A DNA stretch of 16,285 bases, taken from CBFIJI01 sp965662885 (lineage in GTDB: Bacteria; Bacteroidota; Bacteroidia; Flavobacteriales; Flavobacteriaceae). Location of the stretch: positions 1-16,285 of the forward strand of contig CBFIJI010000042.1 of the NCBI GenBank assembly GCA_965662885.1, given 5' to 3'. The notes below the pieces were generated by a model. That model was not told the DNA's origin and searched no databases. It saw only the letters and a list, made by a program, of their open reading frames with translations. This document shows positions 6,699 through 14,130 of this stretch, piece after piece. How positions within the stretch are numbered: the first letter of the stretch is position 1; each line of letters opens with the position of its first letter. Both the position numbers and the translations under genes were made by a program.

Positions 6699-7481
6699 AT
6701 GGAAAAAGCAGTTTTATTCACTATCGAAGCTGGGGTAGCCACTATAACCCTGAATCGACCAGACCGCTACAATGCGGTCAATCAAGAGTTATCGGATGGG
6801 ATTTCGGAAGCTCTAAAAAAATGTAAAGAAGACGCAAGCATTCGCGCTGTGGTCATGACGGGTGCTGGAAGAGGTTTTTGTGCAGGAGCAGACATGAGTG
6901 TTTTTGGAGGAGAAGTCACCGCAGAGCAAAGAAGTGACTTTATTATTGAACATTATAAGCCTCTTATGGAGCAGTTTTTTTCTTTAAAAAAACCCATCAT
7001 TGGAGCCATCAATGGAACAGCTGCTGGAGTTGGTGCTGCCTTTGCCTTAGCCTGTGACTTTCGTGTGATGAGTAATCAAAGTGGTATTTTATATGCCTTT
7101 GTTAATATTGGTTTAGGTCCCGATGGCGGTGCCAGTTGGCTTTTGTCTCGACAAGTGGGCTACAGCAAAGCCTTGGAAATAGCCATAAGTGGCCAAAAAG
7201 TTACGGGCGAAGAATGTTTGCAGTTGGGATTGACCAACCGATTGGTAGCAGCAGATACTCTTTTGGAAGAAGCACAAACTTGGGCCAAAGCCTTGGCCAA
7301 GCGGCCTACACTAGCCATCGGTATTGCCAAAGCAGATATGTTTTACGCCATGGATAATAGCTTAAAGGATACCATCGAATTTGAAGCAAAGGAACAAATA
7401 GCTGCTTTTAAAAGTCATGATTTAAAAGAAGGGGTTAGCGCTTTTATCGAAAAGCGAAAAGCAAACTTTATTGGGGAATAG
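6699..7481 (+). CDS. Crotonase-family protein, PaaG/enoyl-CoA isomerase-like
   Basis: The 260-residue protein has the crotonase fold, with the oxyanion-hole segments CAGAD (61-65) and NGTAAGVGAAF (105-115), and a C-terminal EGVSAFIEKRKANF as in many enoyl-CoA hydratases. The two glutamates of canonical hydratases (Glu144 and Glu164 of the rat enzyme) are not conserved: the first position is Ala115, and the second has no Glu around FVNIGLG (134-140). Instead there is GPDGG (140-144) with Asp142, the acid found in PaaG-like isomerases. I therefore prefer a delta3/delta2-enoyl-CoA isomerase role to simple hydration. In the proposed pathway it would move the double bond left by phosphate elimination into the 2-position. 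The gene is seven bases after MaoC and 14 bases before the first dehydrogenase gene. Family certain, reaction inferred. Confidence 0.88.
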   Translation: MEKAVLFTIEAGVATITLNRPDRYNAVNQELSDGISEALKKCKEDASIRAVVMTGAGRGFCAGADMSVFGGEVTAEQRSDFIIEHYKPLMEQFFSLKKPIIGAINGTAAGVGAAFALACDFRVMSNQSGILYAFVNIGLGPDGGASWLLSRQVGYSKALEIAISGQKVTGEECLQLGLTNRLVAADTLLEEAQTWAKALAKRPTLAIGIAKADMFYAMDNSLKDTIEFEAKEQIAAFKSHDLKEGVSAFIEKRKANFIGE

Positions 7482-7495
7482 TAAAACTGAACACC

Positions 7496-8671
7496 ATGGA
7501 ATTTGAAGAAATTAAGAGTAAAATAAGGGTTTTTGTCCAAGAGGAATTGTTTACATTGGAGCCGTGGATACTCAATTGTTCGTGGGAAGAAAAACTTCCC
7601 AAGCTCGAGGAATTAAGACAAAAAGTCAAAGACTTGGGTTTGTGGCTACCTCAAATCTCTAAAGAATACGGCGGTTTAGGATTGACCAATACGCAACACG
7701 GTGAAGTGAGTGAAATTTTAGGCGCAAGTCCCTATGGCTTTTATTGCTTTAATTGTCAGGCTCCCGATGCAGGGAATATGGAAATTTTAATTGAATGTGG
7801 AACACCTGCCCAAAAGGAGGAATTTCTATACCCTCTTTTGGAAGGAAAAACACGTAGTTGTTTTGCCATGACAGAACCACATTATGCAGGGTCAAATCCA
7901 GTTAAAATGGGAACTCTTGCCACCAATGATGGGAAAAATTATATCATCAACGGACACAAATGGTTTACCTCTGGTTTTGATGGTGCAGCCTTTGCTATTG
8001 TGATGTTAGTGACCAACCCAGACAGTGAGAATCCGCATAAAAAAGCCAGCCAAATTATTGTGCCAACGGCTACGGAAGGCATCGAATTTGTTAGAAATAT
8101 CTCCATCATGGGCCATGCCGGAGGGGGCTGGGAAAGCCATGCAGAGATTAAATTCCACAACGTAAAAGTACCCTTAACAAATGTTTTAGGGGCTGATGGT
8201 GAAGGCTTTACCATTGCACAAAAACGATTGGGCCCTGGACGTATTCACCACTGTATGCGATGGATTGGAATGTGTGAACGCTCTTTTGACATGATGTGTC
8301 AACGGGCCTCGGAAAGAGAAATTGCAGCGGGTGTCATGTTGGGAGAAAAGCAAATGATCCAAAATTGGATTGCCGAATGTAGGGCAGAAATTAATGCTGC
8401 TCGTCTTTTGGTTCAAGATGCTGCACATAAGATTGATACACAGGGGGCATACAAAACCCGTTCAGAAATCTCCATCATCAAATTTTATTGTGCGCAAGTC
8501 CTTCAAAAAGTGGTGGACTGTGCCATTCAGGTTCATGGGGCTAAAGGGGTGACCGACGATACCATTTTGGCGGCGTACTATCGTCATGAGCGTGCTGCAC
8601 GAATTTATGATGGGGCTGATGAAGTACATAAAAGCCGATTGGCAAGAAGCATCTTAAAAGGATACAAATAA
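7496..8671 (+). CDS. ACAD10/ACAD11-type acyl-CoA dehydrogenase
   Basis: The 391-residue protein is a complete FAD-dependent acyl-CoA dehydrogenase, about as long as its bacterial relatives. Several motifs mark the ACAD10/ACAD11 (LvaC-like) branch: FNCQAPDAGNME (85-96), SCFAMTEP (121-128), INGHKWFTSG (151-160), GPGRIHHCMR (246-255) and IYDGADEVH (370-378). At the usual catalytic-base position there is Asp372 rather than Glu, as in that branch. In mammals these domains are fused to a kinase domain and process 4-hydroxyacyl-CoA through a phosphorylated intermediate. LvaC in P. putida works with the LvaA kinase in levulinate breakdown. The next gene here encodes such a kinase, so the same two-enzyme reaction is likely. 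The chain length and stereochemistry of the substrate are unknown. The start at 7496 lies 14 bases after the crotonase stop. Confidence 0.92.
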   Translation: MEFEEIKSKIRVFVQEELFTLEPWILNCSWEEKLPKLEELRQKVKDLGLWLPQISKEYGGLGLTNTQHGEVSEILGASPYGFYCFNCQAPDAGNMEILIECGTPAQKEEFLYPLLEGKTRSCFAMTEPHYAGSNPVKMGTLATNDGKNYIINGHKWFTSGFDGAAFAIVMLVTNPDSENPHKKASQIIVPTATEGIEFVRNISIMGHAGGGWESHAEIKFHNVKVPLTNVLGADGEGFTIAQKRLGPGRIHHCMRWIGMCERSFDMMCQRASEREIAAGVMLGEKQMIQNWIAECRAEINAARLLVQDAAHKIDTQGAYKTRSEISIIKFYCAQVLQKVVDCAIQVHGAKGVTDDTILAAYYRHERAARIYDGADEVHKSRLARSILKGYK

Positions 8672-8682
8672 GCAGTCGGTAA

Positions 8683-8704
8683 CCCTATCCTTAAATTGGA
8701 TGGG
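8683..8704 (+). promoter_or_regulatory. Intercistronic hairpin between dehydrogenase and kinase genes
   Basis: CCC-T-ATCC (8683-8690) pairs with GGATGGG (8698-8704) with one bulged T, over a seven-base loop. It sits in the largest gap of the operon (48 bases). No T tract follows, so it is not a classical terminator. It could adjust the ratio of the two products through mRNA processing or stability. Confidence 0.4.
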
Positions 8705-8719
8705 ATATAAATAAGAAAA

Positions 8720-9802
8720 ATGGGAACAATAAAAAGAGATAAAGCAGCGGCAATCCGACATGGTCAGTCCCTCGAAAAAGAGAAGCTAGAGGCTTATTTG
8801 CGATCGGAATGGGGAGTTCCCCATGCTGATTTGGAAATTCTACAATTTCCTTCCGGTTATTCCAACTTGACCTATCTGCTTCGTTTTGATGGAAAAGAAT
8901 ATGTTTTAAGGCGTCCTCCTCACGGAGCTAAGATCAAATCTGGTCATGATATGGGGAGAGAATTTACCATTCTTAGTTGTCTAAGTAAGGGATTTGATAA
9001 AGTACCTAAGCCGTATTTATATTCTCAAAATGAAAGCCTTATCGGTGCTCCATTTTATATTATGGAACGTGTCAATGGGGTAATTTTAAGAAGTTCAATG
9101 TCCCGTGAGGCATTACCAAAAGCTGTTGAAATGCGGTTAATTGCTCAAAACTTTTTAGCAAGTTTTACAGAAATTCATCAATTGGACTTTAAGGCTTTAG
9201 GTTTAGGAGATTTGGGTAGGCCAGAAGGGTATACCATGCGTCAAGTACAGGGCTGGACAAAACGATATCTCGCTTCAAAAACCCATGAATTAGACGCCAT
9301 GGAATCCGCTTATAACTGGTTGAATAAACATATTCCCGACAGTGATAATGCGGCCTTGATTCACAATGACTTCAAATATGATAATTTAATTTTAAGTGCT
9401 GACCAGCAATACAATGTCAAGGCTGTTTTGGACTGGGAGATGGCCACTTTGGGTGATCCATTAATGGATCTAGGCACTACTCTAGGCTATTGGGTCCAAG
9501 ACAGTGATCCGGACTTTGTAAAAGCAAATCAACTCAATCTAACCACCCTAGCTGGAAACCCTCAACGTAGTGAATTATTACGTTGGTATGAGAAACAAAA
9601 TGCCATAGACACGAGTAATATTGTATTTTATTATGCTTTTGGGCTGTTTAAAATTGCGGTGATTGTACAGCAAATTTATTACCGTTACCAGCAAGGGTTT
9701 TCAACAGATAAGCGTTTTAAAGAGTTGCATAAGGTGGTGAAGATATATGGAATTATGGCCCATCAAGCCATTCAAAAAAAAGATATAGAAAATTTATTTT
9801 AA
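8720..9802 (+). CDS. APH-fold kinase of the ACAD10/11-LvaA type (probable 4-hydroxyacyl-CoA kinase)
   Basis: The 360-residue protein has the aminoglycoside-phosphotransferase/choline-kinase fold. Visible elements are FPSGYSNLTYLL (43-54), YVLRRPP (61-67) at the nucleotide-binding strand, a GREF (79-82) glutamate, and GAPFYIMERVNG (109-120). The Brenner motif is IHNDFKYDN (214-222) with catalytic Asp217 and Asn222. The metal-binding segment is LDWEMATLGDP (237-247). The LDWE..TLGDP form is typical of the kinase domain of ACAD10/ACAD11 and of LvaA, not of antibiotic-resistance enzymes. Together with the adjacent ACAD10/11-type dehydrogenase this predicts phosphorylation of the hydroxyl group of a 4-hydroxyacyl-CoA. 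LvaA works with the small protein LvaB, and no LvaB-like gene is seen here. Resistance function is unlikely given the operon. Confidence 0.88.
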   Translation: MGTIKRDKAAAIRHGQSLEKEKLEAYLRSEWGVPHADLEILQFPSGYSNLTYLLRFDGKEYVLRRPPHGAKIKSGHDMGREFTILSCLSKGFDKVPKPYLYSQNESLIGAPFYIMERVNGVILRSSMSREALPKAVEMRLIAQNFLASFTEIHQLDFKALGLGDLGRPEGYTMRQVQGWTKRYLASKTHELDAMESAYNWLNKHIPDSDNAALIHNDFKYDNLILSADQQYNVKAVLDWEMATLGDPLMDLGTTLGYWVQDSDPDFVKANQLNLTTLAGNPQRSELLRWYEKQNAIDTSNIVFYYAFGLFKIAVIVQQIYYRYQQGFSTDKRFKELHKVVKIYGIMAHQAIQKKDIENLF

Positions 9803-9821
9803 ACGTTTAAAAAACAGGACA

Positions 9822-11015
9822 ATGGAGACGAAAACAAACATAAGCTTGGGCGATTTTAGAACAGAGACCCGAGCATGGCTGGAAGCCAATTGCCCAGAGA
9901 GTATGCGTGGCCCAGTTAAAGATGATATGCACTATTTTTGGGGCGGACGAAAGCAAAGCTTTAGATCGGAAGATCAAAAGCTATGGTTTGAACGGATGTT
10001 GGAAAAAGGATGGACCGTGCCTTATTGGGATAAAAAATATGGGGGTGGTGGTTTGACAGTCGAGGAAAATAATATTCTAACCCAAGAAATGGTGCGTTTG
10101 GGCTGTCATAAACCCCTGATCAGTTTTGGAATTTCCATGTTAGGACCAGCGCTTTTAAAATTTGCTTCTGAGGAACAAAAAATGCGTTTTTTACCAGAAA
10201 TCGTTCAAGGAAAAGTGTGGTGGTGTCAAGGTTACAGTGAACCCAATGCGGGGAGTGATTTGGCCAGCCTCCAAACAAAAGCGGAAGACAAAGGGGACTA
10301 TTATGAAGTGACAGGATCAAAAGTTTGGACTTCTTATGCGGATAAAGCCGATTGGATTTTTTGTTTGGTTCGTACCGATTTTGAATCGAGTAAGCACAAT
10401 GGAATTAGCTTTTTGTTGATTGATATGGCAGCAGAAGGTGTCAGTACCCGTCCAATCAAATTAATTAGTGGGAAGTCTCCCTTTTGTGAAACCTTTTTGG
10501 ACGGGGTAAAAGTGCCTAAAGAGAACCTGATTGGAACCCTCAATGAGGGCTGGACCATCGCAAAGTATTTATTGACCCATGAACGTCAAATGATTGGCGG
10601 GGTTGGAGAGACTGGAGTTAAAAAGTTGCTACATGAAGTGGCAAAAGAACATCTTCCCCTAAAGGAGGGGGTCCTAAAAGATGGACTATTAAGATCAGAA
10701 ATCGCTGCTTTTGAAATGGATGAGTCTATTTTTGATTTGACTATTCAACGGATTATGGACGAAGCCAAGACTGGAAATAACCCAGGGGCGCTATCTTCTT
10801 TCTTTAAGTATTACGGAACAGAATTAAACGTCAAAAGACAAGAATTGATGATGGCCGTTACGGGCTCAAAAGGCTTGGTTTGGGAAAAAAATGAAAAAAC
10901 GGATGGAGATCTTGCCCGAAAGTTTTGCCGTTCAAAGGGGAATACCATCGAAGGGGGAACTTCTGAAGTTCAATTAAACATTATTTCAAAACGAATATTG
11001 GGCTTGCCCTCTTAA
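9822..11015 (+). CDS. Acyl-CoA dehydrogenase, catalytic subunit of a probable heteromeric pair
   Basis: This 397-residue FAD-dependent acyl-CoA dehydrogenase has all three domains: an alpha-helical N-terminal domain, a beta-domain with WCQGYSEPNAGSDLASL (134-150) and VTGSKVWTSYAD (163-174), and a C-terminal helical domain. The catalytic base Glu377 lies in NTIEGGTSEVQ (374-384). The N-terminal part, with CPESMRGP (24-31) and the Tyr/Trp-rich segment that follows, resembles FadE-type dehydrogenases acting on bulky CoA esters in actinobacterial steroid degradation. The gene directly after it encodes a dehydrogenase without the catalytic Glu, a layout typical of alpha2beta2 enzymes such as the M. 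tuberculosis ChsE pairs. It would oxidise the alpha-beta bond of an acyl-CoA with an unusual chain. The start lies 19 bases after the kinase stop. Confidence 0.9.
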   Translation: METKTNISLGDFRTETRAWLEANCPESMRGPVKDDMHYFWGGRKQSFRSEDQKLWFERMLEKGWTVPYWDKKYGGGGLTVEENNILTQEMVRLGCHKPLISFGISMLGPALLKFASEEQKMRFLPEIVQGKVWWCQGYSEPNAGSDLASLQTKAEDKGDYYEVTGSKVWTSYADKADWIFCLVRTDFESSKHNGISFLLIDMAAEGVSTRPIKLISGKSPFCETFLDGVKVPKENLIGTLNEGWTIAKYLLTHERQMIGGVGETGVKKLLHEVAKEHLPLKEGVLKDGLLRSEIAAFEMDESIFDLTIQRIMDEAKTGNNPGALSSFFKYYGTELNVKRQELMMAVTGSKGLVWEKNEKTDGDLARKFCRSKGNTIEGGTSEVQLNIISKRILGLPS

Positions 11016-11024
11016 ATCAAACGT

Positions 11025-12146
11025 ATGGCACTTATTCTAACAGAAGAACAAAAAATGCTAAAAGATTCAGCTGCTGAATTGTTTTTAGCCAAAGCTCCAG
11101 TAGCGCAAATGCGTCATCTTCGCGATGAAGGCTATCTTCCTTTTGATGCGGAATTGTGGGAAGAAATGGTGGCCATGGGTTGGACTGCCTTAACCATTCC
11201 AGAAGCCTATAATGGCTTGGATTTTGGCTATGTTGGTCTAGGTCAAATCCTTCAGGAAGGTGGAAAAACCTTGTCCAAATCGCCACTGATTTCCTCTATT
11301 TTATTTGCGGCAACAGCTTTAAACGCCAGCGACAATGAGCACTTAAAAGCACAATGGCTACCTCAATTAATGAACGGAACGACTCAAATGGCCTTAGCGG
11401 TTGATGAACAGTCGTATTTTGACCCAGAGCGCATCAACACGACTGCTACAAAATCTGGAGAAAACTATCTCCTTAATGGCAAGAAAATGTTTGTTATTGA
11501 TGGGACAACTGCGGATCATTTTATTGTGGTCGTTAAGATGGAAGACGGAACTTTGGGTTGGTTTTTAGTGTCCGCTGCTACCGAAGGCATTGATCTTCAC
11601 AAAAACATATTGATGGACGCTAGTGTGTCAGCCGATGTTATTTTTAATAATGTTTCTGTACCAGCGGAACAGCAACTTAACGTGACCCTTACTGGGGAAG
11701 CTCTTTTTAAACAGGTCTTGGACATTGCTTATGCAGGTTTATCTGCAGAAATGTTGGGGCTTATTGAACAAGCTTTTGATCTGACCGTTCAATACCTTAA
11801 GGAGCGAGAGCAGTTTGGGGTGGTTATTGGAACCTATCAAGGACTTCAACACCGTGCGGCAAAAATGTTTGGGGAAATCGAATTGTGTAAATCCATTGTT
11901 TTAAAAGCCTTACAAGCTGTTGACACACAGGATGAACATGTATCAAAATACGCCAGCCTTGCCAAAGCCAAATTGGGAGCGACCATCAAATTGGTAACCA
12001 ATGAAGCCATACAAATGCATGGTGGAATTGGGGTTACCGACGATGCGGATATTGGATTTTATCTAAAACGTGCGCGTGTTTTACAGCAACTTTTTGGAGA
12101 TTACCACTTTCATTTGGACGTCCTATCCCGCCAAAAAGGCTATTAA
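11025..12146 (+). CDS. Acyl-CoA dehydrogenase lacking the catalytic glutamate, probable partner subunit
   Basis: The 373-residue protein has the acyl-CoA dehydrogenase fold, with LTEEQKMLKDSAAELF (5-20) at the start, LNGKKMFVIDG (149-159) in the beta domain, the flavin-contacting REQFGVVIGTYQGLQHR segment and QMHGGIGVTDD near the C-terminus. The normal YEGTSEIQ-like end is replaced by LFGDYHFHLDVL (356-367), so the catalytic glutamate is absent. In characterised heteromeric dehydrogenases one subunit is degenerate in the same way and contributes half of an FAD or acyl-CoA site. The MTEP/SEP substrate-loop motif is also altered (ALAVDEQSYFDPE). It starts nine bases after its partner and is the last gene of the operon. 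On its own it is probably inactive. Pairing with the preceding gene is inferred from gene order and the missing residue. Confidence 0.88.
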   Translation: MALILTEEQKMLKDSAAELFLAKAPVAQMRHLRDEGYLPFDAELWEEMVAMGWTALTIPEAYNGLDFGYVGLGQILQEGGKTLSKSPLISSILFAATALNASDNEHLKAQWLPQLMNGTTQMALAVDEQSYFDPERINTTATKSGENYLLNGKKMFVIDGTTADHFIVVVKMEDGTLGWFLVSAATEGIDLHKNILMDASVSADVIFNNVSVPAEQQLNVTLTGEALFKQVLDIAYAGLSAEMLGLIEQAFDLTVQYLKEREQFGVVIGTYQGLQHRAAKMFGEIELCKSIVLKALQAVDTQDEHVSKYASLAKAKLGATIKLVTNEAIQMHGGIGVTDDADIGFYLKRARVLQQLFGDYHFHLDVLSRQKGY

Positions 12147-12167
12147 AAAGGAAGTCTCCTCCCTTTT
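12146..12167 (+). terminator. Candidate weak terminator at the end of the catabolic operon
   Basis: AAAAGGAAG (12146-12154) and CTCCCTTTT (12159-12167) form a nine-base stem with one A-C mismatch and a four-base loop. The T bases are part of the stem and the following sequence (AGAATCTC) is not T-rich, so efficiency should be modest. It begins at the last base of the dehydrogenase stop codon and lies about 70 bases ahead of the atpD promoter. Confidence 0.4.
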
Positions 12168-12233
12168 AGAATCTCTTTAAACGACTTCCCGTTAAAAAAA
12201 CAAAAAACAAGTGTCTTTTTTAATGCGAACCCG

Positions 12234-12241
12234 TATATTTG
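12234..12241 (+). promoter_or_regulatory. Bacteroidota-type promoter -7 box for atpDC
   Basis: TATATTTG is a perfect match to the Bacteroidota -7 consensus TANNTTTG. The -33 element (TTTG about 20 bases upstream) is poor; the sequence there reads AAGTGTC. Transcription would start around 12248, leaving an A-rich leader of about 40 bases before the atpD ATG. This supports atpDC being transcribed independently of the catabolic operon. Confidence 0.6.
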
Positions 12242-12287
12242 CAAGCTGAAAACACACACTAAAAATATTATTATTTAACTCTATATA

Positions 12288-13799
12288 ATGGCAAATTCTA
12301 CTGGTAAAGTTTCTCAAATTATAGGCCCGGTTGTTGACGTTGAATTTTCAGGCGAAAACAATCCACTTCCAAAAATTTATGATTCATTAGAAATCACAAA
12401 GGAGGACGGATCACTTTTAGTATTAGAAGTTCAATCACACACTGGTGAAGACACGGTACGAACCATTTCGATGGACTCTACCGACGGTTTGAGTCGGGGT
12501 ACAACAGCAACGGCGACAGGGAGTCCTATTAAAATGCCCATTGGTGACAATGTGTATGGACGTCTTTTTAACGTAATTGGTGATGCTATTGACGGAATGG
12601 AAAACCTTCCAAAAACTGCAGAAAACGGTTTATCTATTCACAGAGAAGCTCCTGCCTTTGAAGATCTTTCCACTTCCACGGAAGTTTTATTTACCGGGAT
12701 TAAAGTCATTGACCTTATTGAGCCTTATGCCAAAGGAGGAAAAATTGGTTTATTTGGAGGTGCTGGTGTAGGAAAAACAGTATTGATTCAGGAATTGATT
12801 AACAACATTGCCAAAGGTCACGGAGGCTTATCTGTATTTGCTGGTGTTGGAGAACGTACTCGTGAAGGGAATGATTTACTTCGTGAGATGTTGGAATCTG
12901 GAATTATAAAATATGGGGATGACTTTATTCACTCTATGGAAGAAGGTGGATGGGATTTGACTAAAGTGGATAAAGAAGCCATGAAAGAATCCAAAGCAAC
13001 CTTTGTTTTTGGACAGATGAATGAGCCTCCAGGAGCACGTGCACGTGTGGCACTTTCTGGGTTAACCATTGCTGAATATTTTAGAGATGGTGCTGGAGAC
13101 GGACAAGGAAAAGACGTTTTGTTCTTTGTGGATAATATTTTCCGATTTACTCAAGCAGGTTCAGAAGTATCTGCCCTTTTGGGACGTATGCCTTCTGCCG
13201 TAGGATACCAGCCTACTTTGGCCACAGAAATGGGTGCCATGCAAGAGCGAATTACTTCAACGAAAAAAGGATCGATTACTTCCGTTCAAGCGGTTTATGT
13301 TCCTGCGGATGATTTAACGGATCCCGCTCCTGCTACAACCTTTGCTCACTTAGATGCTACGACCGTACTTTCTCGTAAAATTGCTGAATTGGGAATTTAT
13401 CCTGCTGTAGATCCTTTGGACTCTACCTCGCGAATTTTAAGTGCTGATATCCTTGGGGATGATCACTACGGTTGTGCGCAACGGGTAAAAGAGTTATTAC
13501 AACGCTACAAAGAATTACAAGATATTATCGCCATCTTAGGGATGGAAGAACTTTCAGAAGAAGACAAATTGGCTGTGACGCGTGCGCGTCGGGTTCAACG
13601 TTTTCTTTCTCAGCCTTTCCATGTGGCTGAGCAGTTTACTGGAATTCCTGGAGTTTTGGTTGATATCAAAGAAACCATCAAAGGGTTTAATATGATCATG
13701 GATGGGGAATTGGATCACTTACCAGAAGCGGCCTTTAACCTTAAAGGAAGCATTGAGGAAGCTATTGAGGCTGGTGAAAAAATGTTAGCAGAAGTATAA
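12288..13799 (+). CDS. atpD: F1Fo ATP synthase subunit beta
   Basis: The 503-residue protein is the catalytic beta subunit of the F1 sector at the inner face of the cytoplasmic membrane. The N-terminal beta-barrel begins with GKVSQIIGPVVDVEF (6-20). The Walker A motif is GGAGVGKT (157-164), the catalytic Glu189 lies in GVGERTREGNDL, the Walker B strand is DVLFFVDN (276-283), and the DELSEED loop appears as MEELSEED (419-426). Between about 205 and 235 (IIKYGDDF to KVDKEAMKES) there is an insertion absent from E. coli AtpD, which I know as a feature of Bacteroidota. It has its own promoter and is followed two bases later by atpC. The remaining atp genes are not in the window, which is the usual split arrangement in this phylum. 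Confidence 0.98.
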   Translation: MANSTGKVSQIIGPVVDVEFSGENNPLPKIYDSLEITKEDGSLLVLEVQSHTGEDTVRTISMDSTDGLSRGTTATATGSPIKMPIGDNVYGRLFNVIGDAIDGMENLPKTAENGLSIHREAPAFEDLSTSTEVLFTGIKVIDLIEPYAKGGKIGLFGGAGVGKTVLIQELINNIAKGHGGLSVFAGVGERTREGNDLLREMLESGIIKYGDDFIHSMEEGGWDLTKVDKEAMKESKATFVFGQMNEPPGARARVALSGLTIAEYFRDGAGDGQGKDVLFFVDNIFRFTQAGSEVSALLGRMPSAVGYQPTLATEMGAMQERITSTKKGSITSVQAVYVPADDLTDPAPATTFAHLDATTVLSRKIAELGIYPAVDPLDSTSRILSADILGDDHYGCAQRVKELLQRYKELQDIIAILGMEELSEEDKLAVTRARRVQRFLSQPFHVAEQFTGIPGVLVDIKETIKGFNMIMDGELDHLPEAAFNLKGSIEEAIEAGEKMLAEV

Positions 13800-13801
13800 G
13801 T

Positions 13802-14080
13802 ATGAATCTAGAAATTGTTTCTCCCGAAGCCACTTTGTTTCGTGGCCCTATTGAAAGCATTACTGTTCCCGGAACTTCTGGTTCTTTTCAGGTGTTAAAC
13901 AATCATGCACCGATTGTTTCTACCCTAGAAGCTGGAACGGTTAGCATTAGCGGAAACCTTACAATAGATGAAGATGTTGCTCATAAATTTCAAAAAGGGG
14001 AGGGTGATGTTACCCTATTTGAAATCAGCTCCGGTACTTTGGAAATGCGTGACAATAATGTTATTCTACTTGCTGATTAG
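13802..14080 (+). CDS. atpC: F1Fo ATP synthase subunit epsilon, short form
   Basis: The 92-residue protein is the epsilon subunit of the F1 central stalk. The N-terminal beta-sandwich is recognisable: MNLEIVSPEATLF (1-13), VPGTSGSFQVLNNHAPIVSTL (22-42) and the closing strand after the GEGDVTLFEISSG segment. The C-terminal helical hairpin of the roughly 135-residue E. coli protein, which acts as an auto-inhibitory arm, is missing. As far as I know this short form is normal in Flavobacteriia and is not a truncation. Regulation through the extended C-terminus should therefore be absent. It follows atpD by two bases and ends 50 bases before the receptor gene. Confidence 0.95.
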   Translation: MNLEIVSPEATLFRGPIESITVPGTSGSFQVLNNHAPIVSTLEAGTVSISGNLTIDEDVAHKFQKGEGDVTLFEISSGTLEMRDNNVILLAD

Positions 14081-14130
14081 GTTTCTTTAAGTAGCTGTCA
14101 TAAGCGACCACTTTATTCCCTTATTTTTTT

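Noticed and set aside
8720..9802. Aminoglycoside or other antibiotic phosphotransferase
   Set aside because: The LDWE..TLGDP form and the adjacent ACAD10/11-type dehydrogenase place it in the acyl-CoA kinase group. There are no resistance or mobility genes nearby.
14081..14130. Cobalamin riboswitch ahead of the BtuB-like receptor
   Set aside because: The gap is only 50 bases, too short for the aptamer, and the conserved B12-box sequence is absent.
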